Shown in pieces: positions 8,585-19,184 of a stretch of 64,000 nucleotides of DNA (position 1 is its first letter; each line of letters begins with the position of its first letter). The notes beneath the pieces are model-generated. The model saw only the letters and a program-made list of their open reading frames with translations, had not been told where the DNA came from and ran no database searches. Source of the stretch: Hazenella coriacea (GTDB lineage Bacteria > Bacillota > Bacilli > Thermoactinomycetales > Thermoactinomycetaceae); assembly GCF_004341825.1 (NCBI RefSeq), contig NZ_SMAG01000002.1:124001-188000 (forward strand), written 5' to 3'. The position numbers were made by a program, and so were the translations under genes.

Positions 8585-11500
8585 GCATGCCGTTCGTTTC
8601 CTAACGGCTGCCAGTTTATTTGATGGACATGATGCTTCAATCAATTTATTTCGCCGCTTACTACAAGGATCTGGAGTAGAAGTGATTCATCTAGGTCATA
8701 ACCGATCTGTTGAAGAAATTGTAGAATCTGCGATCCAAGAAGATGTACAAGGGATTGCAGTCTCTTCTTATCAAGGTGGACACGTCGAATTTTTCAAATA
8801 TATAATCGATTTGTTAAAAGAGAGAGGTGCTTCCCACATCCGTGTATTTGGTGGGGGAGGGGGAGTGATCGTTCCTCGAGAAATCCGTGAATTGGAGAGC
8901 TATGGTGTATGTAAGATTTTCTCTCCCCAAGATGGTCGCCAATTAGGGTTGCAAGGCATGGTAAATTATAAGATTCGTGAAGCTGATTTCCCAACGATTG
9001 AAAAGGTGACTTGGGAGTTAGAGGCGATCAAACGTAAAGACAAACGTGCGATTGCTCGTTTACTTACCTACGCGGAGCACATTGCGCAAGATGAGGCGAT
9101 TCGTGAGTCTGCCCCTGCGATTTTAAACGAATGGGTGGAATCTGCTAAAAAACAGAAGGAGATCCCTGTCGTCGGAATTACGGGTACAGGGGGTGCTGGT
9201 AAAAGCTCATTGACTGATGAGTTAGTACGCCGTTACCTTCAAGACTTCCCTGATAAAACGATTGCGATCCTGTCGATTGATCCATCTAAACAAAAAACAG
9301 GTGGAGCTCTCTTAGGTGATCGGATTCGTATGAATGCAGTACATCATCCACGTGCTTTTATGCGGAGCTTAGCAACTCGTCGCACACGGTCTGAATTAAG
9401 TGCATCGATTCGAGAATCGATTGCCATTATGAAACAGGCTGGCTACGATCTAATCATCGTTGAAACCAGTGGGATTGGTCAGGGAGACGCAGACATCATC
9501 CAAGTGAGTGACTGCTCGATGTATGTGATGACTTCCGAATTTGGTGCTCCTTCACAATTAGAAAAAATCGAAATGCTAGATTACGCTGATTTAGTAGCTA
9601 TCAATAAATTTGACCGTAAAGGTTCCGAAGATGCTTTACGTGATGTGAAAAAGCAATACCGTCGGAATCATAATCTTTTCCATGAGCCTGAAGAAACGAT
9701 TCCTGTTTATGGAACGATGGCAAGTCGTTTTAATGACCCTGGAACTAATATTTTATATCGTGCCCTCATCGACCGTTTGAATGAAAAGTTAAACTTAAAC
9801 TGGCAGTCTTCGATGGATGTGACGGACCAAAAGATGGAGCGAATCCATATCATTCCACCTGAGCGCACTCATTATCTACGTGATATTTCCAATACGGTGC
9901 GTCGATACCATGAGGAGACCAAACAGCAGGCCGCACTAGCCAGTCAATGGTACCAGTTAGAAGGAACCAAAGAGTTGCTCAATAAGGATGAGTCCAATGA
10001 GAAACTTGCTCAGCATATGGAGCCATTGATAGAAGAGGCAAAAGAAAAATTAACAGATGAAAATAAGAAAGCGCTAACAAAATGGTCGGATGTCGTCACC
10101 GCCTATCAACAAGATGAATTTGTCACCCAAATACGAAATAAAGAGATTCGAACCTCTTTATATACAGAAACTTTATCAGGCAGTCGTATTCCCAAAGTGG
10201 CTCTTCCAAAGTATAAAGATTGGGGAGAACTTTTAAGCTGGTTACGGAAAGAGAACGTACCTGGATCATTCCCTTATACAGCAGGTGTTTTTCCATTTAA
10301 ACGGGGTGACGAAGATCCTAAACGTCAGTTTGCTGGAGAAGGAACACCTGAACGAACCAACAAGCGTTTTCACTATTTATCGAAAAATGATACAGCCAAG
10401 CGATTATCTACCGCTTTTGATAGTGTAACCTTGTACGGAGAAGATCCAGCGATTCGCCCAGATATTTATGGGAAAATAGGTGAATCTGGAGTCAGTATTT
10501 GTACTTTGGAAGATATGAAAAAGCTGTATGATGGATTTGACCTTTGTGCTCCTAATACAAGTGTTTCGATGACGATCAATGGTCCTGCCCCCATTATCTT
10601 AGCGATGTTCTTTAATGCTGCGGTTGAACAGCAATTTGAAAAGTTTCGCTCAGAAAAAGGTAGAGAGCCTTCTCCCGAAGAAACTGAAGAGATCCGTAAG
10701 CAGACACTACGGACAGTTCGTGGAACCGTTCAGGCTGATATTCTTAAAGAAGATCAGGGACAAAATACCTGTATTTTCTCCACTGAGTTTGCTTTAAAGA
10801 TGATGGGAGATATCCAACAATACTTTATTGAAGAGGGTGTTCGTAACTATTACTCTGTCAGTATCAGTGGTTATCATATCGCAGAAGCTGGAGCAAACCC
10901 CATTTCTCAACTTGCTTTTACGCTAGCCAATGCGTTTACCTATGTGGAGTATTATCTAAGCCGTGGAATGAATGTGGATGATTTTGCTCATAATCTCTCC
11001 TTTTTCTTCAGTAATGGTTTGGATGCTGAGTACTCCGTGATTGGACGTGTAGCACGTCGCATCTGGGCGATTGTGATGAAAAAACTATATGGTTCTAATG
11101 AGCGAAGCCAGAAGTTGAAATATCATGTGCAAACATCGGGGCGCTCTTTGCACGCTCAAGAGATAGATTTTAACGATATCCGTACATCTCTACAAGCATT
11201 AATGGCGATTTATGATCAATGTAACTCTCTTCATACGAATGCGTATGATGAAGCGATCACCACACCTACGGAAGAGTCTGTCCGACGTGCAATGGCAATC
11301 CAATTAATCATTACTAAAGAGTTGGGGTTAGCCAAAAATGAGAATCCGCTTCAGGGTGCATTTATTATCGAAGAGTTAACCGATCTGGTAGAAGAAGCTG
11401 TGTTGAAAGAATTTGAACGGATTAGTGATCGTGGCGGCGTATTGGGAGCGATGGAGACCCAATACCAACGTGGAAAAATTCAAGAGGAATCCATGTTATA

Positions 11501-11816
11501 TGAAATGAAAAAACACTCAGGTGAATTACCGATTATCGGAGTAAATACATTTGAAAATCCTAACCCACCTGAGGATTATGAAATTGAACTAACTCGAGCC
11601 ACTCCCGAAGAGAAAGAGTTGCAGATTACCAATTTAGAAGAGTTTCAATCCAAACACCAGACCCAAGCAGAGATCGCCTTAGCACGACTAAAACAAGTCG
11701 CTCAAGCGGATGGAAATATTTTTAAAGAGTTGATGGAAACCGTTCGCTATGCAAGTTTAGGTCAGATTACACGTGCTTTATATGACGTAGGCGGACAATA
11801 TCGACGAAATATGTAA
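8559..11816 (+). CDS. icmF: Fused isobutyryl-CoA mutase IcmF
   Basis: Adenosylcobalamin radical enzyme interconverting isobutyryl-CoA and n-butyryl-CoA. 1085 residues with three parts: an N-terminal B12-binding domain (about 1-145) with DGHDASI at 22-28 for the lower-axial His24; a central MeaI-type G-domain with Walker [10 protein letters not shown] (209-217), ETSGIGQGD and NKFD; and a long C-terminal TIM-barrel mutase domain. This order is diagnostic of IcmF rather than methylmalonyl-CoA mutase. The ATG lies behind GGAGGGC inside the end of the TetR gene. With the dehydrogenases and thiolase upstream it would link branched-chain (valine-derived) acyl-CoA to straight-chain oxidation. Confidence 0.95.
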   Translation: METEIYRPKHAVRFLTAASLFDGHDASINLFRRLLQGSGVEVIHLGHNRSVEEIVESAIQEDVQGIAVSSYQGGHVEFFKYIIDLLKERGASHIRVFGGGGGVIVPREIRELESYGVCKIFSPQDGRQLGLQGMVNYKIREADFPTIEKVTWELEAIKRKDKRAIARLLTYAEHIAQDEAIRESAPAILNEWVESAKKQKEIPVVGITGTGGAGKSSLTDELVRRYLQDFPDKTIAILSIDPSKQKTGGALLGDRIRMNAVHHPRAFMRSLATRRTRSELSASIRESIAIMKQAGYDLIIVETSGIGQGDADIIQVSDCSMYVMTSEFGAPSQLEKIEMLDYADLVAINKFDRKGSEDALRDVKKQYRRNHNLFHEPEETIPVYGTMASRFNDPGTNILYRALIDRLNEKLNLNWQSSMDVTDQKMERIHIIPPERTHYLRDISNTVRRYHEETKQQAALASQWYQLEGTKELLNKDESNEKLAQHMEPLIEEAKEKLTDENKKALTKWSDVVTAYQQDEFVTQIRNKEIRTSLYTETLSGSRIPKVALPKYKDWGELLSWLRKENVPGSFPYTAGVFPFKRGDEDPKRQFAGEGTPERTNKRFHYLSKNDTAKRLSTAFDSVTLYGEDPAIRPDIYGKIGESGVSICTLEDMKKLYDGFDLCAPNTSVSMTINGPAPIILAMFFNAAVEQQFEKFRSEKGREPSPEETEEIRKQTLRTVRGTVQADILKEDQGQNTCIFSTEFALKMMGDIQQYFIEEGVRNYYSVSISGYHIAEAGANPISQLAFTLANAFTYVEYYLSRGMNVDDFAHNLSFFFSNGLDAEYSVIGRVARRIWAIVMKKLYGSNERSQKLKYHVQTSGRSLHAQEIDFNDIRTSLQALMAIYDQCNSLHTNAYDEAITTPTEESVRRAMAIQLIITKELGLAKNENPLQGAFIIEELTDLVEEAVLKEFERISDRGGVLGAMETQYQRGKIQEESMLYEMKKHSGELPIIGVNTFENPNPPEDYEIELTRATPEEKELQITNLEEFQSKHQTQAEIALARLKQVAQADGNIFKELMETVRYASLGQITRALYDVGGQYRRNM

Positions 11817-11837
11817 AAAACAGATGTGATTCATCAT

Positions 11838-11869
11838 AGCCAGCTCAGCCGATGAGTTGGCTTTTTTAC
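11838..11869 (+). terminator. Rho-independent terminator after icmF
   Basis: AGCCAGCTC pairs with GAGTTGGCT, followed by a run of T. It closes the acyl-CoA cluster. Confidence 0.85.
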
Positions 11870-11996
11870 TGGTATGGAGAAGGATATGGTGTTTCTCTTA
11901 AAATGGATGTATGCTACGAGTGAGTTGATTCGCTAAGTTTAATCAAGAACAGAAATAACTTGTAGATAATTGTTCTAACATAGAAAACTGTTTCTG

Positions 11997-12024
11997 TTGA
12001 CTTCAACCGTTTTTTGGATAAAAT
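11997..12024 (+). promoter_or_regulatory. Sigma-A-type promoter of rpoE
   Basis: TTGACT, 16-base spacer, TAAAAT, about 50 bases upstream of the rpoE start. Confidence 0.6.
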
Positions 12025-12077
12025 AGTTGTACGAGAACGGGATAAGGGTCTAGCCCTTACGAGAGGATGTGTCCAAT

Positions 12078-12554
12078 ATGAGCGACTACCAAGCGGCTGA
12101 GAAAATGGCAGAAACAGCAATGGTTGACCTCACATACGATTTATTGAAAGACAAAGGTGAACCGATGCATTACCGTGATATCATGAATGAAATTGCTAAA
12201 ATGAAAGGGTTTACTAAGGATGATGTTGAGCAGTACATTGCACAACTTTATACAGAAGTTAACATAGATGGTCGCTTTATCTGTGTAGGAAGAAGTCTGT
12301 GGGGGGTTAGAGATTGGTATCCAACTGAACAGGCGACAGATTCGGCAGTTGCTGCCAATGTGAAAGATGATTATCTAGATGAAGAGGTTGAAGATGCACT
12401 CTTCGACGAAGATGAAGAAAACTTTGCTGGGGATTTGGAAGAGATAGAGGAAGTAGATGAAGATTTCGAAGAAGACGAGGAACCTCCTTTTGATGGAGAA
12501 ATGGAGGAAGATAGTGAATTAAGTGATGAGGATGAGGATGAAGAGGAGCTATGA
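12078..12554 (+). CDS. rpoE: DNA-directed RNA polymerase delta subunit
   Basis: Accessory RNA polymerase subunit of Gram-positive bacteria that lowers polymerase affinity for nucleic acid and promotes recycling. 158 residues. The N-terminal winged-helix (HARE-HTH) domain spans about residues 5-90. The C-terminal tail of about 60 residues is almost entirely Asp and Glu and is expected to be disordered, typical for delta. I chose the ATG at 12078, 10 bases after GAGAGGA, over an in-frame GTG at 12069. The position next to pyrG matches Bacillus. Confidence 0.95.
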   Translation: MSDYQAAEKMAETAMVDLTYDLLKDKGEPMHYRDIMNEIAKMKGFTKDDVEQYIAQLYTEVNIDGRFICVGRSLWGVRDWYPTEQATDSAVAANVKDDYLDEEVEDALFDEDEENFAGDLEEIEEVDEDFEEDEEPPFDGEMEEDSELSDEDEDEEEL

Positions 12555-12623
12555 ATCAAATTCCCACATCCTGATTTGAATAATTAGAGTGGATCACAAA
12601 TGCAAGTTGCTTCCGTTCGTTGC

Positions 12624-12665
12624 TTGACAAAGACAATCGCCTTAGTTAAACTATTTTCTGGGCTC
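12624..12665 (+). promoter_or_regulatory. pyrG promoter with GGGCTC initial transcribed sequence
   Basis: TTGACA, 17-base spacer, TAAACT, then ATTTTCT and GGGCTC with the first G (12660) eight bases after the -10 element. In B. subtilis pyrG the transcript starts with GGGC, and when CTP is low polymerase stutters and adds extra G residues. The same initial sequence is seen here, upstream of a matching terminator. Confidence 0.75.
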
Positions 12666-12670
12666 ATTAG

Positions 12671-14386
<1,716 letters not shown>

Positions 14387-14390
14387 AATG

Positions 14391-14430
14391 AAAGAACCCC
14401 AGACTGGATCAAGGCTCTGGGGTTCTTTGT
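14391..14430 (+). terminator. Rho-independent terminator of pyrG
   Basis: AAAGAACCCCAGA pairs with TCTGGGGTTCTTT (one bulged base), with T residues in the right arm. Confidence 0.85.
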
Positions 14431-14503
14431 AGTACTAGGTGTCTCATTGTGTCTAAAATGAACTACACAACAGTTAGATGTTAAGAGTTATATAAAACGT
14501 TTT

Positions 14504-14980
14504 TTAGTCCCATATATTGGGGCGATTGATTCTCATGGTTCTCATGTAGTCTAACAATTGACCTGTATGGACGGATTCATGGTAAGCAATACGCAACAAC
14601 ATATCTCCAAGAGTTCTAACATAACCAACATCGGAGCGGTCTATTTTAACTTTCTCTAAATCACTGTTGTTGATCGTCTGAATGTACTTTATGAAATCTT
14701 CGCGATATGGTTGAGCAAATTTCAATTCATCTTCCACAGTTGTAAATTTTTTTGTATCAAAAGGATTAGATAAATGAGCTAATGCTTCACTACCTCCACC
14801 TTTAAGAACTTGATGATAAAGATACTCACCTTCTAATACATGTCTAATCATTTCAGCACAAGTAAATGCTTTTTCATCAGGCTTCCAATTCAACATCTCA
14901 TTGGGAATTTCGTTCCAAACTTTTATACTTCTACGTCTTACTTCCTCGAAATTTAGAACGAATAACTCATTAGCATTCAC
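14504..14980 (-). CDS. DinB-family metal-dependent protein
   Basis: 158 residues with the four-helix-bundle DinB/DUF664-like pattern: hydrophobic helices with a His in MIRHVLEGE (about residue 47) and the C-terminal HESVHTGQ motif, whose histidines normally complete a metal site. Members include thiol S-transferases using bacillithiol or mycothiol, but many are uncharacterised. The start is GTG, seven bases after AAGGAGAGG. It faces pyrG and is not obviously in an operon. No specific substrate can be proposed. Confidence 0.82.
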   Translation of the reverse strand: MNANELFVLNFEEVRRRSIKVWNEIPNEMLNWKPDEKAFTCAEMIRHVLEGEYLYHQVLKGGGSEALAHLSNPFDTKKFTTVEDELKFAQPYREDFIKYIQTINNSDLEKVKIDRSDVGYVRTLGDMLLRIAYHESVHTGQLLDYMRTMRINRPNIWD

Positions 14981-15156
14981 TAAGATCCTCTCCTTTTTTA
15001 TTTATAGGATGATCATCAGTCGTGTCCATTTACCGACGGTTTGCAAAAATGCTTAGAACAATGGATGTGGATGAACCATTAAGAAGATTGTAACATTGGT
15101 TGAACGAAGATCAAAGAGTGTATGGAGAAGAGAAAACGTTGTTTTACAGGTGCTTT

Positions 15157-15187
15157 ATATAGCATGGATTATAGGAACATGCTATAT
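15157..15187. other. Inverted repeat in the dinB-ribU gap
   Basis: ATATAGCATG and CATGCTATAT are perfect 10-base arms around an 11-base loop. No T-run follows on either strand, so it is not a standard terminator. The gap 14981-15238 otherwise holds only the hairpin at 15193-15224. Confidence 0.5.
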
Positions 15188-15192
15188 AGTGT

Positions 15193-15224
15193 GAGAAGTA
15201 GAGGTTAGTCAACCTCTACTTCTC
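15193..15224 (-). terminator. Strong hairpin just downstream of ribU
   Basis: A perfect 14-base stem (GAGAAGTAGAGGTT / AACCTCTACTTCTC) with a 4-base loop, starting 14 bases after the ribU stop. It lacks a clear U-tract on the - strand, so it may act mainly as a 3' end stabiliser. Confidence 0.55.
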
Positions 15225-15238
15225 GATTATATAAAAAG

Positions 15239-15817
15239 TTATCGAACGATGACCTTTCTGTCTAAATAAGGTTTTAAACTTAGATAGAGAGGGATAAAGA
15301 CCATTGATACGATGACGCCTTTGATTACATTAAAGGGAGTCACTCCATAAAAGACGAGTGCCATTTTTTGCGGGTCAGTCACTGTCCAGTTAATTAAGTA
15401 GCTATAAGCAGGGAAAATGACATACCAGTTAGCGACAGTCATAAATAAGGTCATAATCAGTGTCGCTGTGATGGCTCCTGCGACTAAACCTTTCAATTCT
15501 CCTACTTTGCGGCTGACCCAGACGGTAAGTGTGACAAAGATACTTCCAGCAATAAAGTTTGCGATTTGTCCAACTGGGATCAGACCTGTCTCGCTTCCTG
15601 CAAATATAAGGTGGAGGACATTTTTGAGAAACTGTACTCCGATTCCTGCAAGTGGACCATAGATAAAGGCACAGATTAAGGCAGGTATATCACTAAAGTC
15701 CAATTTTAAAAATGAAGGCATATAAGGCAATGGAAAGTTTAAGTACTCCATGATAAAAGCGCTTCCACCCAAGATGGAGATCAATACCAACTTTCTTAAA
15801 CGATTGGCTTGTTGCAT
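15239..15817 (-). CDS. ribU: Riboflavin ECF transporter substrate-binding subunit RibU
   Basis: Membrane S-component that captures riboflavin and works with the shared EcfA/EcfT energising module. 192 residues with about five or six hydrophobic segments and the family motif KLDFSDIPALI in the second segment region. I chose the internal ATG at 15817, about 8 bases after AGGAGAG; the longer frame runs back into the riboswitch terminator. The FMN riboswitch upstream confirms the vitamin and predicts repression when FMN is plentiful. Confidence 0.95.
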   Translation of the reverse strand: MQQANRLRKLVLISILGGSAFIMEYLNFPLPYMPSFLKLDFSDIPALICAFIYGPLAGIGVQFLKNVLHLIFAGSETGLIPVGQIANFIAGSIFVTLTVWVSRKVGELKGLVAGAITATLIMTLFMTVANWYVIFPAYSYLINWTVTDPQKMALVFYGVTPFNVIKGVIVSMVFIPLYLSLKPYLDRKVIVR

Positions 15818-15875
15818 CAGAAACACTCTCCTATATGTGTGATCTGATGACAACCGTACGCTTATGAAATCCAAA

Positions 15876-15923
15876 ATGCCCGAAGAATCCTCCATGGATG
15901 ACATGGAAAGGATCTTCGGGCAT
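15876..15923 (-). terminator. Expression-platform terminator of the FMN riboswitch
   Basis: Read on the - strand, ATGCCCGAAGATCC pairs with GGATTCTTCGGGCAT and is followed by TTTTGG. It lies between the FMN aptamer and ribU, as expected for transcription attenuation. Confidence 0.8.
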
Positions 15924-15956
15924 CACAAATAAGAGTGAAGTACCACCATTTTTCAA

Positions 15957-16011
15957 AAGCCTAGTACCATGTTCCCTTAATCAATGACTGAAAAAAGGGT
16001 ACACAAACTAG
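15957..16011 (-). other. Second hairpin between FMN aptamer and terminator
   Basis: Read on the - strand, GCCTAGT pairs with ACTAGGC, with an inner pairing of TACCCTT to AAGGGA, followed by TTTTG. It is either an extra weak terminator or part of an alternative anti-terminator fold of the riboswitch. Confidence 0.5.
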
Positions 16012-16059
16012 GCAACCCAAATTGGTCGCAGCTTCTCTGCTTTCATTCGTACGTGTTAT

Positions 16060-16211
16060 CATCCTTCTCCCATCCAGACTATACTGTCGGCTTCGGAATT
16101 GCACCGAATCCACCGCCAAAGCGGGTCACGGACTGAGGAATCAGCATTATCCCATAGGTAGCTGATTCACATCACCGCCGGTCGGGAATTACACCCTGCC
16201 CCGAAGGATCC
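16060..16211 (-). ncRNA. FMN riboswitch (RFN element)
   Basis: On the - strand the conserved RFN blocks are present in order: the closing stem ATCCTTCGGGGCAGGG, the core AATTCCCGACCGGCGGTGAT, CAGTCCGTGACCCG, GGTGGATTCGGTG and the 3' GATGGGAGAAGGAT. The first and last blocks pair to close the multi-helix junction. It binds FMN and controls ribU downstream through the terminator at 15876-15923. Confidence 0.96.
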
Positions 16212-16240
16212 ATGAAATCATATTCACTTTTCCACTTACT

Positions 16241-16268
16241 ATTATAAAGTAGCATGATGAAATGTCAA
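16241..16268 (-). promoter_or_regulatory. Promoter of the riboswitch-ribU transcript
   Basis: On the - strand TTGACA, 16-base spacer, TATAAT, placing the start about 20 bases before the aptamer. Confidence 0.75.
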
Positions 16269-16405
16269 TGAATGATTTAAGCGAGAGGGATTAAGTCAAA
16301 ATATATAGGTCAACATTATAAGGTATTTTAAAAAATTGTAAATAAAAACATAACATTGTTTTACAGGTTATAACACATTCTCGAGAATACATTAGGCTAC
16401 CTAAT

Positions 16406-16573
16406 CTATTTATTTTTAATAAAGGATCTTTCTATAAAAAATAGAGATGTAAGGAGAATTAATCCAATAATAATCCAAGATGCATTTACTGAAGTATCAA
16501 TCAATAGGGAGTAAATGATGAAAATGCATAGCAATATTCCTAGAACTATGTTAACAACTTTAAAAACTTTCAT
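16406..16573 (-). CDS. Small two-helix membrane protein (55 residues)
   Basis: A short gene with a clear SD (AAAAGGGGGAG directly before the ATG). The peptide begins MKVFKVVNIVLGILL and ends FIKNK. Two hydrophobic segments are visible, about residues 5-23 and 32-47, separated by a short polar loop and followed by a basic tail. Codon use looks like real coding sequence and a small palindrome (ATTAGGTAGCCTAAT) follows the stop. I do not recognise a family. It lies between ribU and the SemiSWEET gene on the same strand. Confidence 0.6.
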   Translation of the reverse strand: MKVFKVVNIVLGILLCIFIIYSLLIDTSVNASWIIIGLILLTSLFFIERSFIKNK

Positions 16574-16686
16574 CTCCCCCTTTTCCTTCTACTATTCATT
16601 GCTATTCTATTTTTTAAAAAAACACCTTTTCGTCATACAAAATTTAGACAGTTTGTTAGCATTGATAGTTAGAATAGTGGAAGGAA

Positions 16687-16956
16687 TTATCGATATAGAA
16701 AGATGAGAATGACAAGCCAGAGGATAATCAGCAAGGATAAGGTATTAGTAATGAAGAATGCGATCCCTACTCCTGTTAATACTAAGTGGACCGCATATGT
16801 TTCCATCAGACTGATCCCTAAAAGAACAAGCAAATAAGACTTTACATTTAAGTCTTTCACAGACTTTGTACGAAGGATTTGGATGATCTGTGGAATCCAC
16901 CCGAGGGACAGGATTAATCCACCTATTATTTGTAGCCAAGCATAAATCAAAGTCAT
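16687..16956 (-). CDS. SemiSWEET-type PQ-loop transporter
   Basis: About 89 residues with three hydrophobic helices, forming one PQ-loop repeat: helix 1 runs into GWIPQIIQILRTKSVKDL, whose Pro-Gln pair is the family hallmark. SemiSWEETs are small membrane proteins that work as dimers and move sugars or other small solutes. The start is uncertain: ATG 16956 lies very close behind GAGGAGG, a TTG two codons later has better spacing, and an upstream ATG (16992) has no SD. Substrate unknown. Confidence 0.8.
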   Translation of the reverse strand: MTLIYAWLQIIGGLILSLGWIPQIIQILRTKSVKDLNVKSYLLVLLGISLMETYAVHLVLTGVGIAFFITNTLSLLIILWLVILIFLYR

Positions 16957-17071
16957 TCCTCCTCGATCCAATATTAACTCATCCACCTTCATTTCTAATT
17001 TATTGATCTAACAGAGGAATTATTGCTCATGTGAAATGATAATCTGGAAAAATGTGTAGTTTAAGTTAACC

Positions 17072-17110
17072 AAAAAAGAACCTTGAAAGAGTAAAATCAC
17101 TCAATCAAGG
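17072..17110 (-). terminator. Minus-strand terminator-like hairpin
   Basis: On the - strand CCTTGATTGAGT pairs with ACTCTTTCAAGG, followed by TTCTTTTTT. No convincing - strand gene ends here: a 60-codon frame (17097-17279) lacks an SD. The gap 16957-17363 otherwise shows only a TACAAT -10-like sequence near 17318 ahead of the next gene. Confidence 0.55.
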
Positions 17111-17363
17111 CATTTATTATTGGGGATTTATTTATTTCAACTGTATTCTTAAGAGGAAAAGAGGATACTTTATGGAGTATGTAATTATGTATAAAATTCA
17201 GCTTTTGAATTTCTGAATGTTCAATCGTAGTAACAGACCAAAGAAGTAATAACAAGAGTTGTCCCTTGAAGAAGATCAAGTTGTAAATTTATTGCAAAAT
17301 AGTGACGGAATTGTGATACAATATGCATAATAGTAAAAATATTTGATCTAGGGAGGGTTGTGA

Positions 17364-17678
17364 ATGGAACCTCATATGGAACAAACATCCGTCCAATCTT
17401 CCAAGCATTCAGGTCGCCAAGAGACTTTTAAGTATTTGTTCTCCTTCTTTTGGATGATGTTATTTACAGGCTGTGCTTTTTATGTTGTCGCTCAGCAAGT
17501 GTTTACTCCATCGCTCACTTTTTGGGCCTTGATCTCGTTAGCCATTGTACAGGTGTTTTTACAGCTGTCCATTTTTATGCATCTAGATCAAAAAGGGCAT
17601 AAGATACAGATTATCTTTTTTTCGATCGGGGTTTTCATTGCTGGCGTTTCAGCTGTGGTTATGGTTGTTGTGAGATGA
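17364..17678 (+). CDS. Cytochrome c/quinol oxidase subunit IV-like protein
   Basis: 104 residues with three hydrophobic helices (about 25-45, 50-72 and 80-103) and the helix-2/3 junction FMHLDQKGHK typical of bacterial oxidase subunit IV (CtaF/QoxD/CyoD type), a small subunit that stabilises the heme-copper oxidase. SD GGGAGGG precedes the ATG. It stands alone: no other oxidase subunit gene is near, and a terminator follows. It may be a detached paralogue of a ctaCDEF operon elsewhere. Confidence 0.82.
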   Translation: MEPHMEQTSVQSSKHSGRQETFKYLFSFFWMMLFTGCAFYVVAQQVFTPSLTFWALISLAIVQVFLQLSIFMHLDQKGHKIQIIFFSIGVFIAGVSAVVMVVVR

Positions 17679-17749
17679 TTAATGGTGGAAAACGAAAGCG
17701 GATTGGTTACAGGAAGAACAAAAATAAGGTATGGTTTTAGTAGATCCTG

Positions 17750-17772
17750 AGCTGATTTGATCAGCTTTTTTC
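17750..17772 (+). terminator. Terminator after the oxidase subunit IV gene
   Basis: AGCTGA pairs with TCAGCT around a five-base loop, followed by a T-rich tail. Confidence 0.75.
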
Positions 17773-17822
17773 TTTTTTCCATGTCTGATTGATAACTATA
17801 TAGGACCAGCAGTTTCGACTTA

Positions 17823-17910
17823 CCATAAGTTGGGAGTTGATCTTTCGCACGAAATGACTTTGTACCGCTACTAAGTGGAACCCTTGGATGAAGGAAAAGA
17901 GGAGGCAACT
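17823..17910 (+). repeat. Dispersed repeat family R2, copy 2
   Basis: Matches 1028-1114: GAAATGACTTTGT, a hairpin of changed sequence (CCGCTA-CT-AAGTGG, partly conserved pairing), GGAACCCTT and GGAGGCAACT. Just downstream GGCAAC pairs with GTTGCC (17904-17934). The remaining gap to 18229 shows nothing I can assign. Confidence 0.6.
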
Positions 17911-18229
17911 CTTCCTTGAGATGCTTCGTTGCCTTTTACCTCCTCCCGGAATCAAAGGGTGAAGCGGACTTCTCCACTTCTTTGAAAGGGACAAGCTCAT
18001 GGAGGGTGAAAATCGAGTTCCGTTACTCTATCATATAGGTAAATATTGTCTAATCGACACTGCTGATAGAGGACATGTTGTATAAAAATCGTGCCATTGC
18101 TTTGTTTGAGTGATGTCTAGCCTGTTTTTACCTAGCCGAACGAAAATAAGGTGATGGTATATGGATGAAGAGGTCGCTTTTGAATGATGCAACACTCTCC
18201 ATATATAAATCATGAAGGAGTTTAACAGG

Positions 18230-18733
18230 ATGCAATTGATAGCCGCAGAGATGAATCAACTGGATGTAGTGATGGATGTATATCATCAGGTAGTTAAAGT
18301 GATGAATGAACTCGGAAATTTTCAATGGGGGAATGGGTATCCCAGCAGAAAACTGATTCAAGAAGATATTGAAAATGGGGAACTTTATTTACTTACTGAT
18401 GGAGAAGAGATTACTGCTGCTGTCGTACTAAATCGCAAGTGGGCACCTGAGTATGAGCATATCGAATGGCAGGAGCGCGATGATTCATTTGTTGTTATTC
18501 ATCGACTATGTGTAAATCCACTCTATCAAGGAAAAGGGATCGCGAAATCTTTGATGGATGCCATTGAACAGTGGGTGATGGATCAAGGTTATATGAGCAT
18601 TCGATTGGATACATTCTCTGAAAATCATAAAGCACAGAACTTATTTACCCTACAGGGTTACAAACCTAGAGGTACGTTTTATTTCTCAGGGTATGATCTA
18701 CCCTTTATAGCATTTGAAAAGAGATTGGGTTAG
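18230..18733 (+). CDS. GNAT family N-acetyltransferase
   Basis: 167 residues with the GNAT fold. Motif A for acetyl-CoA binding is visible in HRLCVNPLYQGKGIAKSLM (about residues 98-116), followed by the motif B helix, and a terminal strand that rejoins the sheet (RGTFYFSGYDLPFIAFEK). I chose the ATG at 18230, 9 bases after AAGGAG, over an upstream ATG that overlaps that SD. The acceptor is unknown. Repeat R1 copy A follows it directly. Confidence 0.85.
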   Translation: MQLIAAEMNQLDVVMDVYHQVVKVMNELGNFQWGNGYPSRKLIQEDIENGELYLLTDGEEITAAVVLNRKWAPEYEHIEWQERDDSFVVIHRLCVNPLYQGKGIAKSLMDAIEQWVMDQGYMSIRLDTFSENHKAQNLFTLQGYKPRGTFYFSGYDLPFIAFEKRLG

Positions 18734-18842
18734 CTTTTAAATAGAGGGTACAAAAGTTGACGAGATCCATATATTGTGGGTCAAAAGGTACGAAAAACGG
18801 GTATAGAGGTTAATAATAAGGTTATGTCTATGGAAATCATAC

Positions 18843-19012
18843 ACGACTTGAGCAAAACGACTTAATATTATTGGGAATGTTTGATCCAATCCAGCTCGGA
18901 GAGGAGATGTTTCTCTAGCGAACGACTTTTGCGAGCACGATTCGAGAGTGAGATAGAGAAACAACGACCTGCAGTGTTTGAATCCATATGTTTCTAAAAT
19001 GATTAATATAGG
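18843..19012 (+). repeat. Dispersed repeat family R1, copy A
   Basis: About 170 bases in the gap between the GNAT and KapD-like genes. It carries the R1 blocks in order: CGACTTGAGCAAAAC, a small stem ATTGG/CCAAT, GGAGAGGAGATG, the central hairpin with 9-bp arms GTTTCTCTA and TAGAGAAAC around GCGAACGACTTTTGCGA, then AACAACGACC and AATCCATATG. The terminal inverted repeat is decayed. The stem A-T pair replaces the G-C pair of copies C and D. Confidence 0.8.
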
Positions 19013-19184
19013 AATCATACAAAATCCTCCATTTAGGATATTTGTTAAATGTTGTTCAAATCTTCTAGTACAGATGTGAAAAAAAGAATTAGAATAGAAA
19101 GAAAGGATATATTTGGGATGGATTGAGTTTGAGAAGATCATTTTTCTAAAATGACTAAAAAAGGGGAAGGTAGGGTGACTGCCG

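Noticed and set aside
12371-12559. Serine-rich open frame on the - strand
   Set aside because: It is the complement of the Asp/Glu-rich tail of rpoE; GAT and GAA repeats read backwards give Ser codons. No ribosome site.
17097-17279. 60-codon - strand frame ending next to a terminator-like hairpin
   Set aside because: Start is TTG with no SD, composition is not protein-like, and no similarity is recognisable.
17588-18000. Two overlapping - strand frames
   Set aside because: They cross the end of the oxidase subunit IV gene, its terminator and repeat R2; not plausible genes.
18737-19141. 134-codon - strand frame
   Set aside because: It runs across repeat R1 copy A in reverse; the frame is an accident of the repeat, and there is no ribosome site.
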